The notes below the pieces were generated by a model, which ran no database searches, had not been told where the DNA came from, and saw nothing but the letters and a program-made list of their open reading frames with translations. From Kitasatospora phosalacinea (lineage in GTDB: Bacteria > Actinomycetota > Actinomycetes > Streptomycetales > Streptomycetaceae): a stretch of DNA of 64,000 nucleotides. A program made the translations under genes and the position numbers. Positions 1 through 8,993 of the stretch are shown here, in pieces; position 1 is the stretch's first letter; every line of letters begins with the position of its first letter. The DNA is taken from assembly GCF_030268885.1 (NCBI RefSeq), contig NZ_BSSA01000001.1, positions 372,001 through 436,000 on the forward strand. The letters run 5' to 3'.

Positions 1-965
1 GCGCCCCAGCCGAAGTCGGCGTTCGCGGTGACCAGGTGCGTCATGCCGCAGTTGGCGGCGGCCTGCCGGGTGTCGGCGTTCCAGGCGAAGTACGGCGGGC
101 GGAACAGTGTCGGGACGGTGCCGTAGTGGGCGGTGACCGCGTCCCGGGCGTCGCAGATCTCGGCCTGCTGCTCGGCGAGCGACAGGGTGGTCAGGTCGCG
201 GTGCGAGACGCTGTGGTCCTCGATCGCGGAACCGGGCACGGCGGTGGCCCGGGCGAAGAAGTCGGGCTCGAAGCCCTCCGGCATCGGCAGCGGGAACGCG
301 GTGACCGGGACCTTCCGGTCGGCGATCAGCTGCGCGGCCGCCGGGTCGCGCGTCCAGCCGTCGTCGACGGTGACGAAGACGACCGGATCGGCGGTCGGCA
401 CGCTGGTGGCCGCCGGCGCGGGCGCCGGGCTGTCGCCGCTCACCTCGACGTCGTCCACCGCGATCGGACCCTGGCCGTACCAGCCGTGCACGTACAGCTG
501 CACCGAGGTGGTGGCCGCCCCGGTGGTGAAGGAGGTGGTCAGCTGCTGCCAGCCGTCGCCGGTGGCGGCCGTCCAGGCGGGGGAGACGTCGTGGCCGGTG
601 CCGGTGGCGCCGAGGAAGGCGTACGAGCCGCGCACCCAGGCGCGGTAGGTGTAGGTGGTGTTCGGACGCACCGCGAGGGTCTGGGTGCACTGTCCGGTGG
701 AGTCGGCCGAGGCGGGGGTGACCACCAGGGCGGAGCCGCCGGTGCGGGCCGCGGCGGTGACCGCGCCCTCGCCCGCCGCGCAGTGCCAGCCGGGGATCGA
801 GCCCCAGTCGGCCAGCGGCAGGGCGGGGATCTCGAAGCCGGGGTTGGTCGCCAGGTTCGGCGCGGGGGCCGCGGCGTCCGCGTGCGCGGCCGGGGCGGTG
901 CCGAGGCCGGCCAGCGCGGCGGTGGCGGCGAGGGCCGCGAGGCGGCGGCGGGCGGAACCGATCAC
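1..965 (-). CDS. Secreted polysaccharide deacetylase with N-terminal carbohydrate-binding-like domain (3' end cut by window)
   Basis: Translating the minus strand from a GTG at 965 (preceded by GGAG) gives a signal peptide with twin arginines and an Ala-rich core, then a beta-sandwich domain beginning NPGFE (about residues 35-170) typical of CBM4/9-like modules, then a NodB domain. The NodB motifs are visible: VTVDDGW (metal-binding Asp pair), HSVSHRD (the HxxxH metal site) and RPPYFAWN. The family removes N- or O-acetyl groups from chitin, peptidoglycan or xylan outside the cell. The C-terminal part of the NodB domain lies beyond the window edge, so the frame is open to base 1. The substrate cannot be told from the sequence. 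Confidence 0.85.
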   Translation of the reverse strand, partial: MIGSARRRLAALAATAALAGLGTAPAAHADAAAPAPNLATNPGFEIPALPLADWGSIPGWHCAAGEGAVTAAARTGGSALVVTPASADSTGQCTQTLAVRPNTTYTYRAWVRGSYAFLGATGTGHDVSPAWTAATGDGWQQLTTSFTTGAATTSVQLYVHGWYGQGPIAVDDVEVSGDSPAPAPAATSVPTADPVVFVTVDDGWTRDPAAAQLIADRKVPVTAFPLPMPEGFEPDFFARATAVPGSAIEDHSVSHRDLTTLSLAEQQAEICDARDAVTAHYGTVPTLFRPPYFAWNADTRQAAANCGMTHLVTANADFGWG

Positions 966-1116
966 GGGTCAACTCCAGTGTGGGGGACGGGCGGAGGAGT
1001 GACTCCCGGAGGGGGCGGGGGTCGGTGGGGGCCCTGCCGCACCAGGCCGCAGCACACAATGGACTGGACCAATCGCGGCGGTCAAGCGGAACGGCCCAAC
1101 CGGCGGGCGAGATCGG

Positions 1117-2940
1117 TCAACCGGCGTAGAGCTCCTCGATGTCCTGCGCGTAGCGCTCCGCCACCGCCGAGCGGCGGATCTTCAACGAGGGCGTCAGCAG
1201 TCCGTCCTCCACCGAGAACTCGCGCGGCAGCAGGCGGAACGCCCGGATCGACTCGGCCCGCGACACCGTGGTGTTCGCCGCCCCCACCGCCCGCTGCACC
1301 TCCTGGTGCAGCTCCGGGTCCGACAGCGCCTGCCACACGTCCAGCGGCGGCCGCCCGCGGGCCCGCAGCCAGTGCGCCAGCGCCACCGGGTCCAGCGTGA
1401 TCAGTGCCGCCAGGTACGGCCGGTCGTCGCCCACCACCAGGCACTGGGCGACCAGCGGGTGCCTGCGCACCCGCTCCTCCAGCACCGCCGGGGCCAGGTT
1501 CTTGCCGCTGGAGGTGACGATCACCTCCTTCTTGCGGCCGGTCAGCACCAGGTAGCCGTCCTCGTCCAGCTCGCCCAGGTCGCCGGTGGCCAGCCAGCCC
1601 CGGCACAGCGCCTCGTCCGAGCAGCGCGGGTGGTTGAGGTACCCGGAGAACACCCCCGGCCCCTTCACCCACACCTCGCCGTCCTCGGCGATCGCCACCG
1701 TCGAGCCCGGCAGCGGCCGGCCCACCGTGCCGAACTTCGCCCGCCGCAGCGGGTTCGCGGTCACCGGCGCGGACGACTCGGTCAGCCCGTAGCCCTCGTA
1801 CACCGTCACGCCCGCGCCCGCGAAGAACAGTCCCAGCTCCCGCGCCAGCACCGACCCGCCCGACATCACCGTCCGCACCCGGCCGCCCAGCACCGCCCGG
1901 ACCCGCTGGTACACCATCCGCTCGTACGCCGCGTGCCGCAGCCGCAGCGCGGGCGAGGGGCCCGGGCCGCGGCGGTGGGCCCGGCGCTCGCGGGCCGCCG
2001 CCCACTCCACCGCGACCTGCTCGGCCTGCTCGAACAGCTCCAGCCGCCCCGCCGCCTCCGCGGCCTCCCGGGCCCGGCGGTGGATCCGCTCGAAGACGTA
2101 CGGCACCGCGTGCAGGAAGGTCGGTTCGAACGAGGCCAGCGCGGGCAGCAGGCTCTCCGCCGACACCTTCGGGTGGTGGCCGACCCGGATGCCGCCGCGC
2201 ACCGCCGCGACCTGGGTGATCCGTCCGAACACGTGCGCCAGCGGCAGGAACAGCAGCGTCGCGGGCTGCCCGCCGCCGGTGTCGCGGAACGCCTCGTCCC
2301 AGCCCGCCAGCATGGCGTCCGCCACCGCGGCGAGGTTCCCGTGCGTCAGCAGGCAGCCCTTGGGGCGGCCGGTGGTGCCCGAGGTGTAGACGATGCTCGC
2401 CAGCGAGTCCGGCGACACCCCCAGCCGCTGACGGTGCACCAGCGCGTCCGGCACGCCCGCGCCGTCCGCGGCCAACTGCGCCACGCAGCCCCGGTCCAGC
2501 TGCCAGATGCCGGTGAGCTCCGGCAGCGCGTCGCACACCGCGCCCACCGTCATCGCCTGGTCCTCGTCCTCGACCACGCAGGCCACCGCCGAGGTCTCCG
2601 CCAGGATCCAGCGCACCTGGTCCGGCGCGGCGGTCGGGTACACCGGCACCGGGACGGCGCCGACCGCCCAGAGCGCGTAGTCGAACAGCGTCCACTCCCA
2701 GCGGGTCGCCGACATCACCGCGACCCGGTCGCCGTAGCGCACCCCGCGGGTCAGCAGGCCCTTCGCCAGGGCGAGCACCTCGTCCCGGAACCGGAGCGCC
2801 GTCACCGGCTCCCAGCCGCCGTCGCCCGTCCGCCGGGACAACTGCACCAGCTGCGGCTCCCGCTCCGCCCGGTCGAACACCGAGTCGGCCAGCCCGCCGG
2901 TCGGCGCACCGACCAGCGCGGGGCTGCTGAACTCTCGCAC
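1117..2940 (-). CDS. fadD: Long-chain acyl-CoA synthetase (AMP-forming), FadD15-like
   Basis: A 607-residue ANL-superfamily enzyme that adenylates a fatty acid and transfers it to CoA. The P-loop-like AMP motif YTSGTTGRPKG is near residue 185, the A5 motif YEGYGLTE near 380, and TGDLGELDEDGYL followed by a GRKKEVIVTSSGKN motif marks the hinge to the C-terminal domain. The frame is open further upstream to 3147, but a GTG at 2940 with a GGGGGGA ribosome site just before it starts the protein at VREFSSPAL, where family similarity begins. It is monocistronic and divergent from the conservon operon. Its exact chain-length preference is unknown. Confidence 0.9.
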   Translation of the reverse strand: MREFSSPALVGAPTGGLADSVFDRAEREPQLVQLSRRTGDGGWEPVTALRFRDEVLALAKGLLTRGVRYGDRVAVMSATRWEWTLFDYALWAVGAVPVPVYPTAAPDQVRWILAETSAVACVVEDEDQAMTVGAVCDALPELTGIWQLDRGCVAQLAADGAGVPDALVHRQRLGVSPDSLASIVYTSGTTGRPKGCLLTHGNLAAVADAMLAGWDEAFRDTGGGQPATLLFLPLAHVFGRITQVAAVRGGIRVGHHPKVSAESLLPALASFEPTFLHAVPYVFERIHRRAREAAEAAGRLELFEQAEQVAVEWAAARERRAHRRGPGPSPALRLRHAAYERMVYQRVRAVLGGRVRTVMSGGSVLARELGLFFAGAGVTVYEGYGLTESSAPVTANPLRRAKFGTVGRPLPGSTVAIAEDGEVWVKGPGVFSGYLNHPRCSDEALCRGWLATGDLGELDEDGYLVLTGRKKEVIVTSSGKNLAPAVLEERVRRHPLVAQCLVVGDDRPYLAALITLDPVALAHWLRARGRPPLDVWQALSDPELHQEVQRAVGAANTTVSRAESIRAFRLLPREFSVEDGLLTPSLKIRRSAVAERYAQDIEELYAG

Positions 2941-3300
2941 GGTCCCCCCGATCCCGCCGTTCCCCGTCTCCGGCCCGCACGGCCGGAGCGGTACCGGCGA
3001 AGCTACCCGATCGGCGCGGCGCTGCCCAGAGTCACCGAGCGGCGACGCCCCGCACCGGCCGCAGTGCCGCAGGTCGGGGCCATGACAGAACCCGGCCCGG
3101 AAATTAAAGGACGATCCGGACAACAGCCGATCACGATGCACTTTCACCCTACGAACGGGTGGTCAGGAAGTAGTAGGCTCGCGGATCTCGACCCCCGCCG
3201 TGCCCGCCCCTGCCCCTACCCTCCCCTGCCCACGCGCACCCACCCGCGCCCGCCCACCCGCGTCCCGGGGCCCCTCCCCCGAGGACCACTAAGGACCCGT
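2941..3300. promoter_or_regulatory. Divergent intergenic region between fadD and cvnA
   Basis: This 360-bp region holds no supported gene. It must contain both promoters. A relatively AT-rich part (3097-3175) lies in the middle, and a C-rich low-complexity stretch with repeated CCCACCCGCG-like units (3230-3280) precedes cvnA. No confident -10/-35 pair was assigned. Confidence 0.4.
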
Positions 3301-6012
3301 ATGCGCCTGCGCCGCAGCTCGATCCGCGCGAGGATCGTCGCGCTGCTCCTGGTGCCCATCGCGGCGCTCAGCGGTCTGTGGGTCTACGCCACCCTCGTCA
3401 CCACCGGCGACGTGTGGGGACAGCTCGACCTCAGCTCCACGTACACTGCCTTCGGCAACCCGGCCGACCAGTACGCCTACGACCTCCAGCAGGAGCGCAC
3501 CGCCGCCGTCCTGCGGCTGGCCGCCCCCGCCGACGCCGACTACGCCGCCGCCTACGCCAAGGCCCGCACCACCACCGACCGCGACCTGCAACTGCTGCGC
3601 TACCAGGGCGCCAGCCACGACGCCGACAAGCTCGACGCCGACCAGCGCGCCCGCTACCAGGACCTGCTCTCCGTCGCCGACCAGCTCGGCGCCATCCGCA
3701 GCCAGATCGGCCAGCAGAAGCAGAGCTGGGACGGCGCGCTCCGGGACTACAGCGACCTGATCACCCCGGTGTTCGCGTTCCGCTCCTCCTTCATCGCCAA
3801 GCAGTCCGGCTCGCTGCCCCGCCAGGGCACCATCCTGGTCGAGCTCTCCCGGGCCGGCGAGTACCTCTCCCAGGAGACCGCCGCGATGCGCGCCCTGCGC
3901 GCCGGCACCGAGGCCGGCGCCCGGGACCCCCGCAAGCAGCAGGTCGCACTGGACGCCATGAACGCCCAGCAGGCCCTGTTCCGGATCTACGTCGCCGAAC
4001 TCGACGGCGAGGACCGGGAGACCTACAACGCGCTGCGGATGGGCCAGGACTGGAGCTGGCTCACCGCCGCCGAGAACGGCTTCGACAAGGCCGCCGACCG
4101 GGCCCTGGAGGTGCGCGGCGGACCGGTCGACTCCTGGGGCGAGACCGCCGACAAGGTCCTCGCCGACATCGACGCCGTCAACTCCCGGCTCGCCGACAAC
4201 CTCGGCAAGCAGGCCCGCGACAACGCGGTCGACGCGCTGGTCCGCGGCGGCACCGCCGGTCTGATCGGCCTCGCCGCCGTCATCCTGTCGATCGTCATCT
4301 CCTACCGCACCGGCCGCCGCCTGGTGCGCGAACTCGTCGGCCTGCGCAACGCCGCCGCCGACCTGTCCGCCACCCGGCTGCCCTCCGTGATGCTCCGGCT
4401 GCGCCGCGGCGAGGCCGTCGACGTGGTCGCCGAAGTGCCCCAACTCGACTTCGGCGCCGGGGAGATCGGCCAGGTCGGCCGGGCCTTCAACGAGGTCCAG
4501 CGGGTCGCCGTCGAGGCCGCCGTCGAACAGGCCGAACTGCGCCGCGGCGTCTCCGCCGTCTTCGTCAACCTCGCCCGCCGCAGCCAGGTCCTGCTGCACC
4601 GCCAGCTCACCCTGCTCGACACCATGGAGCGCCGCACCGAGAACCCCCGCGAGCTGGAGGACCTCTTCCGGCTCGACCACCTCACCACCCGCATGCGCCG
4701 CCACGCCGAGGGCCTGATCATCCTCTCCGGCGGCTCGCCCGGCCGCGCCTGGCGCAAGCCGGTCCGGATGGTCGACGTGGTGCGCGCCGCCGTCGGCGAG
4801 GTCGAGGACTACGCCCGGGTGCAGGTGCGGCCCTTCCCCGGCACCGGCCTGCTCGGCTCCGCCGTCGCCGACGTCACCCACCTGATCGCCGAACTCGTCG
4901 AGAACGCCACGGTGTTCTCCCCGCCGCAGACCCAGGTCACCGTCCAGGGCGAGGTGGTCGCGCACGGCTTCTGCCTGGAGATCGACGACCGCGGCCTGGG
5001 CCTGAGCGAGCAGCACCTGGAGGAGATCAACCAACGCCTCGCCGTCGAGCAGGAGTTCGACCTCGCCGACACCGACCGGCTCGGCCTGTTCGTGGTCTCC
5101 CGGCTCGCCCGCCGCCACGGCATCCGGGTGCACCTGCGGCCCAGCCCCTACGGCGGCACCTCCGCCGTCGTGCTGATCCCGCGCGAACTGCTCGCCGAGA
5201 CCGTCGAGACCGCCCCCGACGCCCCCCGGCAGAGCGGCGAGGACACCGGCAGCCACCGGCAGCCCGCCGCGCCCGCCAGCAGCATCGCCCGCGGCGGCCT
5301 CACCCGCCCCGGCGCCGGACCGGGCCGCCGCCAGGGCGCCCACGCCGCACCGGCCGTGGCCGCACCGGCCGCCGCCGCGCTCGGCGGGCCCCGCCCCGCC
5401 ACGGCCGAGCCCGCCGCCACCCCCGGCGGCCTGCCCCGCCGCCGCCCCGGCGCCGCCCAGCAGCCCGCCACGGGCACCGGGGGCACCGGACGGCACCGCC
5501 GCCCCGAGGAGGACGCCGCCCCGGCGCTGCCGGCCGCCGCAGAGCCCGCCGCTGCCGGGACGCCCGCCGCTGCCGGGACGCCCGCCGCAGGGCCCGCGCT
5601 GACCCCGGTGGCCGGAGGGCTGCTGCCCAAGCGCGTCCGGCAGGCCAGCCTGGCGCCCCAACTGCGGCCCGGCGCCGAGCCGGAGCCCGCCGAACCGGCC
5701 CGCGAACGCAGCCCCGAGGAGGCCCGTTCCGCGTTCGCCTCCTTCCAGCGCGGCTTCGCCCGCGGCCGCGGCGACCGGCTGCAGCCCGCCTCGCTCACCG
5801 TGGTGCGCTCCGAGCCCGACCCGTCCGGCACCGACGAGGCCGCCGAACGGCCCACGCCCGTACGGCCGTTGCTGCCCGGGCAGTCGCCCCGACTGCGGGT
5901 CGCACTGCCCTCCGCACCGGTGCCGCACGCGCTGCCCCCCGCCCGCTCCGTCCCGCCGGCGCACCAGACGCCGACCGCACCGCCCGCACCAGCAGAAGGA
6001 ACCGAATCATGA
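3301..6012 (+). CDS. cvnA: Conservon sensor: nitrate-sensing-like histidine-kinase-type ATPase CvnA
   Basis: This 903-residue membrane protein has a first TM helix (about 12-33), a long extracytoplasmic NIT-type sensory domain, a second TM helix (about 318-337), a HAMP-like linker and a HATPase_c domain whose N box (AELVENATVFSP) lies near residue 530. The last 260 residues are Pro/Ala-rich and probably disordered. They include an 18-nt tandem duplication near 5550-5590 that encodes PAAAGT repeats. It heads the four-gene conservon and overlaps cvnB by ATGA at 6009-6012. In Streptomyces such operons form membrane-associated complexes resembling eukaryotic G-protein-coupled systems. The signal sensed here is unknown. 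Confidence 0.92.
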   Translation: MRLRRSSIRARIVALLLVPIAALSGLWVYATLVTTGDVWGQLDLSSTYTAFGNPADQYAYDLQQERTAAVLRLAAPADADYAAAYAKARTTTDRDLQLLRYQGASHDADKLDADQRARYQDLLSVADQLGAIRSQIGQQKQSWDGALRDYSDLITPVFAFRSSFIAKQSGSLPRQGTILVELSRAGEYLSQETAAMRALRAGTEAGARDPRKQQVALDAMNAQQALFRIYVAELDGEDRETYNALRMGQDWSWLTAAENGFDKAADRALEVRGGPVDSWGETADKVLADIDAVNSRLADNLGKQARDNAVDALVRGGTAGLIGLAAVILSIVISYRTGRRLVRELVGLRNAAADLSATRLPSVMLRLRRGEAVDVVAEVPQLDFGAGEIGQVGRAFNEVQRVAVEAAVEQAELRRGVSAVFVNLARRSQVLLHRQLTLLDTMERRTENPRELEDLFRLDHLTTRMRRHAEGLIILSGGSPGRAWRKPVRMVDVVRAAVGEVEDYARVQVRPFPGTGLLGSAVADVTHLIAELVENATVFSPPQTQVTVQGEVVAHGFCLEIDDRGLGLSEQHLEEINQRLAVEQEFDLADTDRLGLFVVSRLARRHGIRVHLRPSPYGGTSAVVLIPRELLAETVETAPDAPRQSGEDTGSHRQPAAPASSIARGGLTRPGAGPGRRQGAHAAPAVAAPAAAALGGPRPATAEPAATPGGLPRRRPGAAQQPATGTGGTGRHRRPEEDAAPALPAAAEPAAAGTPAAAGTPAAGPALTPVAGGLLPKRVRQASLAPQLRPGAEPEPAEPARERSPEEARSAFASFQRGFARGRGDRLQPASLTVVRSEPDPSGTDEAAERPTPVRPLLPGQSPRLRVALPSAPVPHALPPARSVPPAHQTPTAPPAPAEGTES

Positions 6013-6428
6013 CCGCAACAACACCGCCGTCCGGGGACCTCGACTGGCTCCTCAACGACCTGGTCGGCCGGGTGGCGACCCTTCGGCATGCGGTGATCCT
6101 GTCCAGCGACGGCCTCGCCACCGGCGTCTCCAGCGGCCTCGGCCGCGAGGACGCCGAGCACCTGGCCGCGGTCGCCGCGGGCTTCCACAGCCTCGCCAAG
6201 GGCGCCGGACGGCACTTCCAGGTCGGCGGCGTCCGGCAGACCATGGTCGAGCTGGACGAGGCCTTCCTGTTCATCACCGCGGCCGGTGACGGCAGCTGCC
6301 TGGCCGTGCTCAGCGACGCCGAATCCGATGTGGGCCAAATAGCCTACGAAATGGCACTGTTGGTCAAGCGCGTCGGCGAGCACCTGGCCGCCGAACCGAG
6401 GACCGATACCACCCTGCCCGGGAGATGA
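6009..6428 (+). CDS. cvnB: Roadblock/LC7 domain protein CvnB
   Basis: A 139-residue single-domain protein of the Roadblock/LC7 family (the body starts LDWLLNDLVGRVATLRHAVILSSDGL and ends with the conserved MALLVKRVGEHL helix). In conservons CvnB is the small cytoplasmic partner thought to regulate the GTPase CvnD, by analogy with MglB/MglA. The ATG overlaps the cvnA stop (ATGA), and its own stop overlaps the cvnC start in the same way at 6425-6428, so the operon is translationally coupled. Confidence 0.92.
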   Translation: MTATTPPSGDLDWLLNDLVGRVATLRHAVILSSDGLATGVSSGLGREDAEHLAAVAAGFHSLAKGAGRHFQVGGVRQTMVELDEAFLFITAAGDGSCLAVLSDAESDVGQIAYEMALLVKRVGEHLAAEPRTDTTLPGR

Positions 6429-6946
6429 CCCATCCGATGAGCGAGCCCGATCCGACCGAGCCGACCGAGGCCCCCGCCCCGGCCGACCTCAGCGGTGCGT
6501 CCGCGGACGGCGAGCCGGCCGACGAGCCGCCGGCCGACCTGTTCGCGCCCCGCACCCCGGTGGACGACCGCTGGTTCGACGACGACGCCGGGCCGGTGGT
6601 CCGGCTGTTCTCGATGACCAGGGGACGCGCCCGCCCGGTCGACGACGGCCTCTTCGACCTCATCTCCCTCGTCACCGCCGCGGTGCCGGCCCTGGCCGGC
6701 CCCGGCGGCGGCCCCGACCTCGCGCTCGACCCGGAACACCACGCGATCCTCGAACTCTGCCGCGAAGAGCCGCTCAGCGTCGCCGAGCTGGGGTCCTACA
6801 CCGACCTTCCGGTGAGCGTGGTGCGGGTCCTGCTCGGCGACCTCCACGACGCCGAACTGATCAGCGTCACCCGACCCGTCCAGCTCGCCCACCAACCGGA
6901 CGAGCGCCTGCTGCGAGACGTGATCAATGGCCTCCGTGCACTCTGA
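6425..6946 (+). CDS. cvnC: DUF742 protein CvnC
   Basis: A 173-residue protein with an acidic, Pro-rich N-terminal half followed by a DUF742 domain (about residues 50-173). The domain contains a helix-turn-helix-like stretch, EEPLSVAELGSYTDLPVSVVRVLLGDL. It is the third conservon member. The start at 6425 overlaps the cvnB stop; a second in-frame ATG four codons later (MSEPDPT) is an alternative start. Its 3' end overlaps cvnD by 20 bp. The function of CvnC is not established; a link to DNA binding or to the kinase is inference. Confidence 0.9.
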   Translation: MTHPMSEPDPTEPTEAPAPADLSGASADGEPADEPPADLFAPRTPVDDRWFDDDAGPVVRLFSMTRGRARPVDDGLFDLISLVTAAVPALAGPGGGPDLALDPEHHAILELCREEPLSVAELGSYTDLPVSVVRVLLGDLHDAELISVTRPVQLAHQPDERLLRDVINGLRAL

Positions 6947-7535
6947 CGCACCGTCAACCTCCCCTCTCCGCAAGGCCCCCTGGGGCTCCAGTGCGGTCAA
7001 GATCCTGATCGCCGGAGGCTTCGGCGCGGGCAAGACCACCCTGGTCGGCGCGGTCAGCGAGATCCGCCCGCTGCGCACCGAGGAGTCGCTCAGCGAGATC
7101 GGCCGGCCGGTCGACGACACCGCCGGGGTGGAGGCCAAGCGCACCACCACCGTCGCCATGGACTTCGGCCGGATCGACCTCAGGCCCGGCCTCGCGCTCT
7201 ACCTGTTCGGCACCCCCGGCCAGGACCGGTTCTGGTTCGTCTGGGACGAGCTCGCCCGCGGCACCCTCGGCGCCGTCGTGCTCGCCGACACCCGCCGCCT
7301 CGCCGACTCCTTCCCCTCGGTCGACTACTTCGAGCAGCGCGGCATCCCGTTCGTGGTCGCCGTCAACTGCTTCGAGGGCACCGAGGTGTACGCCCCCGAC
7401 GACGTCCGCGCCGCGCTGGACCTGCCGGCCGCGGTGCCGGTGCTGCTGTGCGACGCCCGGCGGCGCGAGGACGGCAAGGAGCTGCTGATCCGGCTGGTCG
7501 AGCACGCGGCCGTCCGGGCGGGCGTGCGGCTCTGA
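6927..7535 (+). CDS. cvnD: Small Ras-like GTPase CvnD
   Basis: A 202-residue ATP/GTP-binding protein of the conservon GTPase family. The P-loop GGFGAGKTT is at residues 30-38, a switch-like region RTTTVAMDFGRI follows, and FGTPGQDRFWF corresponds to the G3 motif. NCFEG takes the place of the NKxD specificity motif, as is common in this family. It is the last gene of the operon and overlaps cvnC by 20 bp. The presumed role is a membrane-recruited switch working with CvnA and CvnB. Confidence 0.92.
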   Translation: MASVHSDAPSTSPLRKAPWGSSAVKILIAGGFGAGKTTLVGAVSEIRPLRTEESLSEIGRPVDDTAGVEAKRTTTVAMDFGRIDLRPGLALYLFGTPGQDRFWFVWDELARGTLGAVVLADTRRLADSFPSVDYFEQRGIPFVVAVNCFEGTEVYAPDDVRAALDLPAAVPVLLCDARRREDGKELLIRLVEHAAVRAGVRL

Positions 7536-7810
7536 CGCCCCGGCAGTTCCGCTCCGGACGGTTCCGCCGCCGGTCCTGCCGTCGCTCTGCCCTCGCTCTG
7601 CCCTCGTTCTGTCGGTAGTTCTGCCTCCGATATTTTTTCCGTTTCCGCAGGTCGGGGCGGTGGCGTCCGGATCGTGGACGTTTTCTGTCTCGGCCTGCGG
7701 ATGTGACCCTCCAGTGGGTTGCCTTCCGGGCACCGGGCGTGGAAGTCTCGTACCCGTGCCCGCCGCCGTTCCGCCGCGGGCCGGAGAAACCCAGGGGGAG
7801 GAGCCGCACC

Positions 7811-7903
7811 ATGACCGCCACGGTCCGCATCGCCGCCCTCCCCGTGCTCACCGTCCGCCGGTACATCGACCACGGCCGGATCTACAGCGCCTGCTGTCGC
7901 TGA
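7811..7903 (+). CDS. Putative leader peptide ending Cys-Cys-Arg-stop
   Basis: A 30-codon ORF with a strong ribosome site (GGGGGAGGAG, 8 nt before ATG). It ends RRYIDHGRIYSACCR and stop, which fits the pattern of short actinobacterial leader peptides (R-R-Y/H-I-D-x-x-R ... C) found in front of sulfur-metabolism genes. Consecutive cysteine codons directly before the stop suggest that ribosome stalling at low cysteinyl-tRNA controls what follows. A stem (7915-7921 with 7940-7946) begins 11 nt after the stop codon. The next sizeable gene is the winged-helix regulator at 8174. Confidence 0.6.
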   Translation: MTATVRIAALPVLTVRRYIDHGRIYSACCR

Positions 7904-7914
7904 CGCACCGCCAC

Positions 7915-7946
7915 CCCTCCCCGTACCCGCGTACCCGCCGGGAGGG
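7915..7946 (+). promoter_or_regulatory. Hairpin directly after the Cys-Cys leader ORF
   Basis: CCCTCCC (7915-7921) pairs with GGGAGGG (7940-7946) around an 18-nt loop. Its place between the leader stop and the next genes fits an attenuation or sequestration stem. There is no U tract, so it is not a classical intrinsic terminator. Confidence 0.35.
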
Positions 7947-7992
7947 CGGCGGCTCCGTGCGTCCCCGTCGACCCGCGCTCCGGAGAGCAACC

Positions 7993-8097
7993 GTGCAGAC
8001 CCGCACCCTCCTCGAACCCTTCTGGCCCTCGCGCCGGAACCACCACTTCGACCAGACCTGTCGGCGCGCGACCCGCGCCTCCCGGCCCCGGATCTGA
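7993..8097 (+). CDS. Possible small ORF (34 aa), unknown
   Basis: A GTG at 7993 preceded by GGAGAG opens a 34-codon frame, MQTRTLLEPFWPSRRN to ...SRPRI, which is basic and aromatic with one cysteine. It lies between the leader peptide and the regulator gene. No family was recognised, and the only support is the ribosome site and the position. It may be part of the 5' untranslated region. Confidence 0.25.
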   Translation: MQTRTLLEPFWPSRRNHHFDQTCRRATRASRPRI

Positions 8098-8173
8098 CCC
8101 ACCGTCAACCCCCGTGCGCCGGAAGCGCAGACGACGACCACCCACCGACCGTCACGCGCGAAAGAGCCCTCAC

Positions 8174-8842
8174 ATGTCGTACGCCACCGCCACCGCCACC
8201 GCGACCCCGCACCTGCGCGCGGTCCGCTCCCTGCCCAACCTCGCCCCCGCGACCGCCGCCACCGCCGAGCACCGGCGGGCCGCCGCGCCCCGACCGGTCG
8301 TTCCGGCCGCCGCGCCCGTCGCGTCCGTCGCCCCGGCCCCGGAGAGCCTGCTCGCCGGGCTCCAGGACGGCGCCGCCGTGGTCGCCGCCCTCCCGCACTC
8401 CGTCCTCCCGCAGGGGCTGCTCGCCCAGCTCGGGGCGGCCAACTCCCCGCTGGTCGGCTACCTGGTGCTGGTGCCCGCCGAGGCCCCGGCCCCCGCCGTG
8501 CCCGTCGCGCCCGTCGCCGAGGCCCCGGCCGCCCGGCCGTTCACCCGCCCCGCGGACAGCGGCATCTCCGTCGACCTGGACCGCCGCAACGCGTACGTCG
8601 ACGGCTCGCTGCTCGACCTCACCTACCTCGAGTTCGAACTCCTCGCCCACCTCACCGAGCACCCGCACCGCGTGCACACCCGCGACCAGCTCGTCCACAC
8701 CGTCTGGGGCTACGGCCACGTCGGTGACGGCCGCACCGTCGACGTCCACGTCGCCCGCCTGCGCCGCAAGCTCGGCGCGGCCTACCGCGACACGATCGTC
8801 ACCGTCCGCCGCGTCGGCTACAAGTACGCGCCCGCGGCGTGA
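8174..8842 (+). CDS. OmpR/PhoB-type winged-helix DNA-binding regulator without receiver domain
   Basis: This 222-residue protein starts with an Ala/Thr/Pro-rich low-complexity stretch. A small segment (about 55-105) with hydrophobic strands such as PLVGYLVLVP follows. The C-terminal Trans_reg_C winged helix occupies about 140-222: LTYLEFELLAHL is the fold core, GDGRTVDVHVARLRRKL the recognition helix and VGYKYAP the wing. There is no phospho-acceptor Asp domain, so control is not by a classical kinase. A Cys-Cys leader peptide precedes it, as it does the organosulfur operon downstream, so a sulfur-related regulator is a reasonable inference. A strong convergent terminator follows. Confidence 0.8.
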   Translation: MSYATATATATPHLRAVRSLPNLAPATAATAEHRRAAAPRPVVPAAAPVASVAPAPESLLAGLQDGAAVVAALPHSVLPQGLLAQLGAANSPLVGYLVLVPAEAPAPAVPVAPVAEAPAARPFTRPADSGISVDLDRRNAYVDGSLLDLTYLEFELLAHLTEHPHRVHTRDQLVHTVWGYGHVGDGRTVDVHVARLRRKLGAAYRDTIVTVRRVGYKYAPAA

Positions 8843-8884
8843 GGCCAGGGGCGCGGGTAACTGCGCGCAGCGGAGGATGAACAC

Positions 8885-8936
8885 CGGCAAGGTCGCGACG
8901 AGGGTGGTCAGTTGACGCCCCGTCGCGACCTTGCCG
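8885..8936. terminator. Bidirectional hairpin between convergent genes
   Basis: A perfect 16-bp inverted repeat: CGGCAAGGTCGCGACG at 8885-8900 and its complement at 8921-8936, with a 20-nt loop. It sits between the stop codons of the winged-helix gene (8842) and the IclR gene (8994), the expected place for a shared terminator. Confidence 0.75.
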
Positions 8937-8993
8937 TGCGTGGGGGCCGCTCGCGCGGTTCCCCGCGCCCCCGTCGGTGCGCTCCGCGGCTCG

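Noticed and set aside
7620..7660. T-rich run (ATTTTTT near 7631) as an intrinsic terminator of the conservon
   Set aside because: No convincing stem immediately upstream was found, so it was not listed as a terminator.
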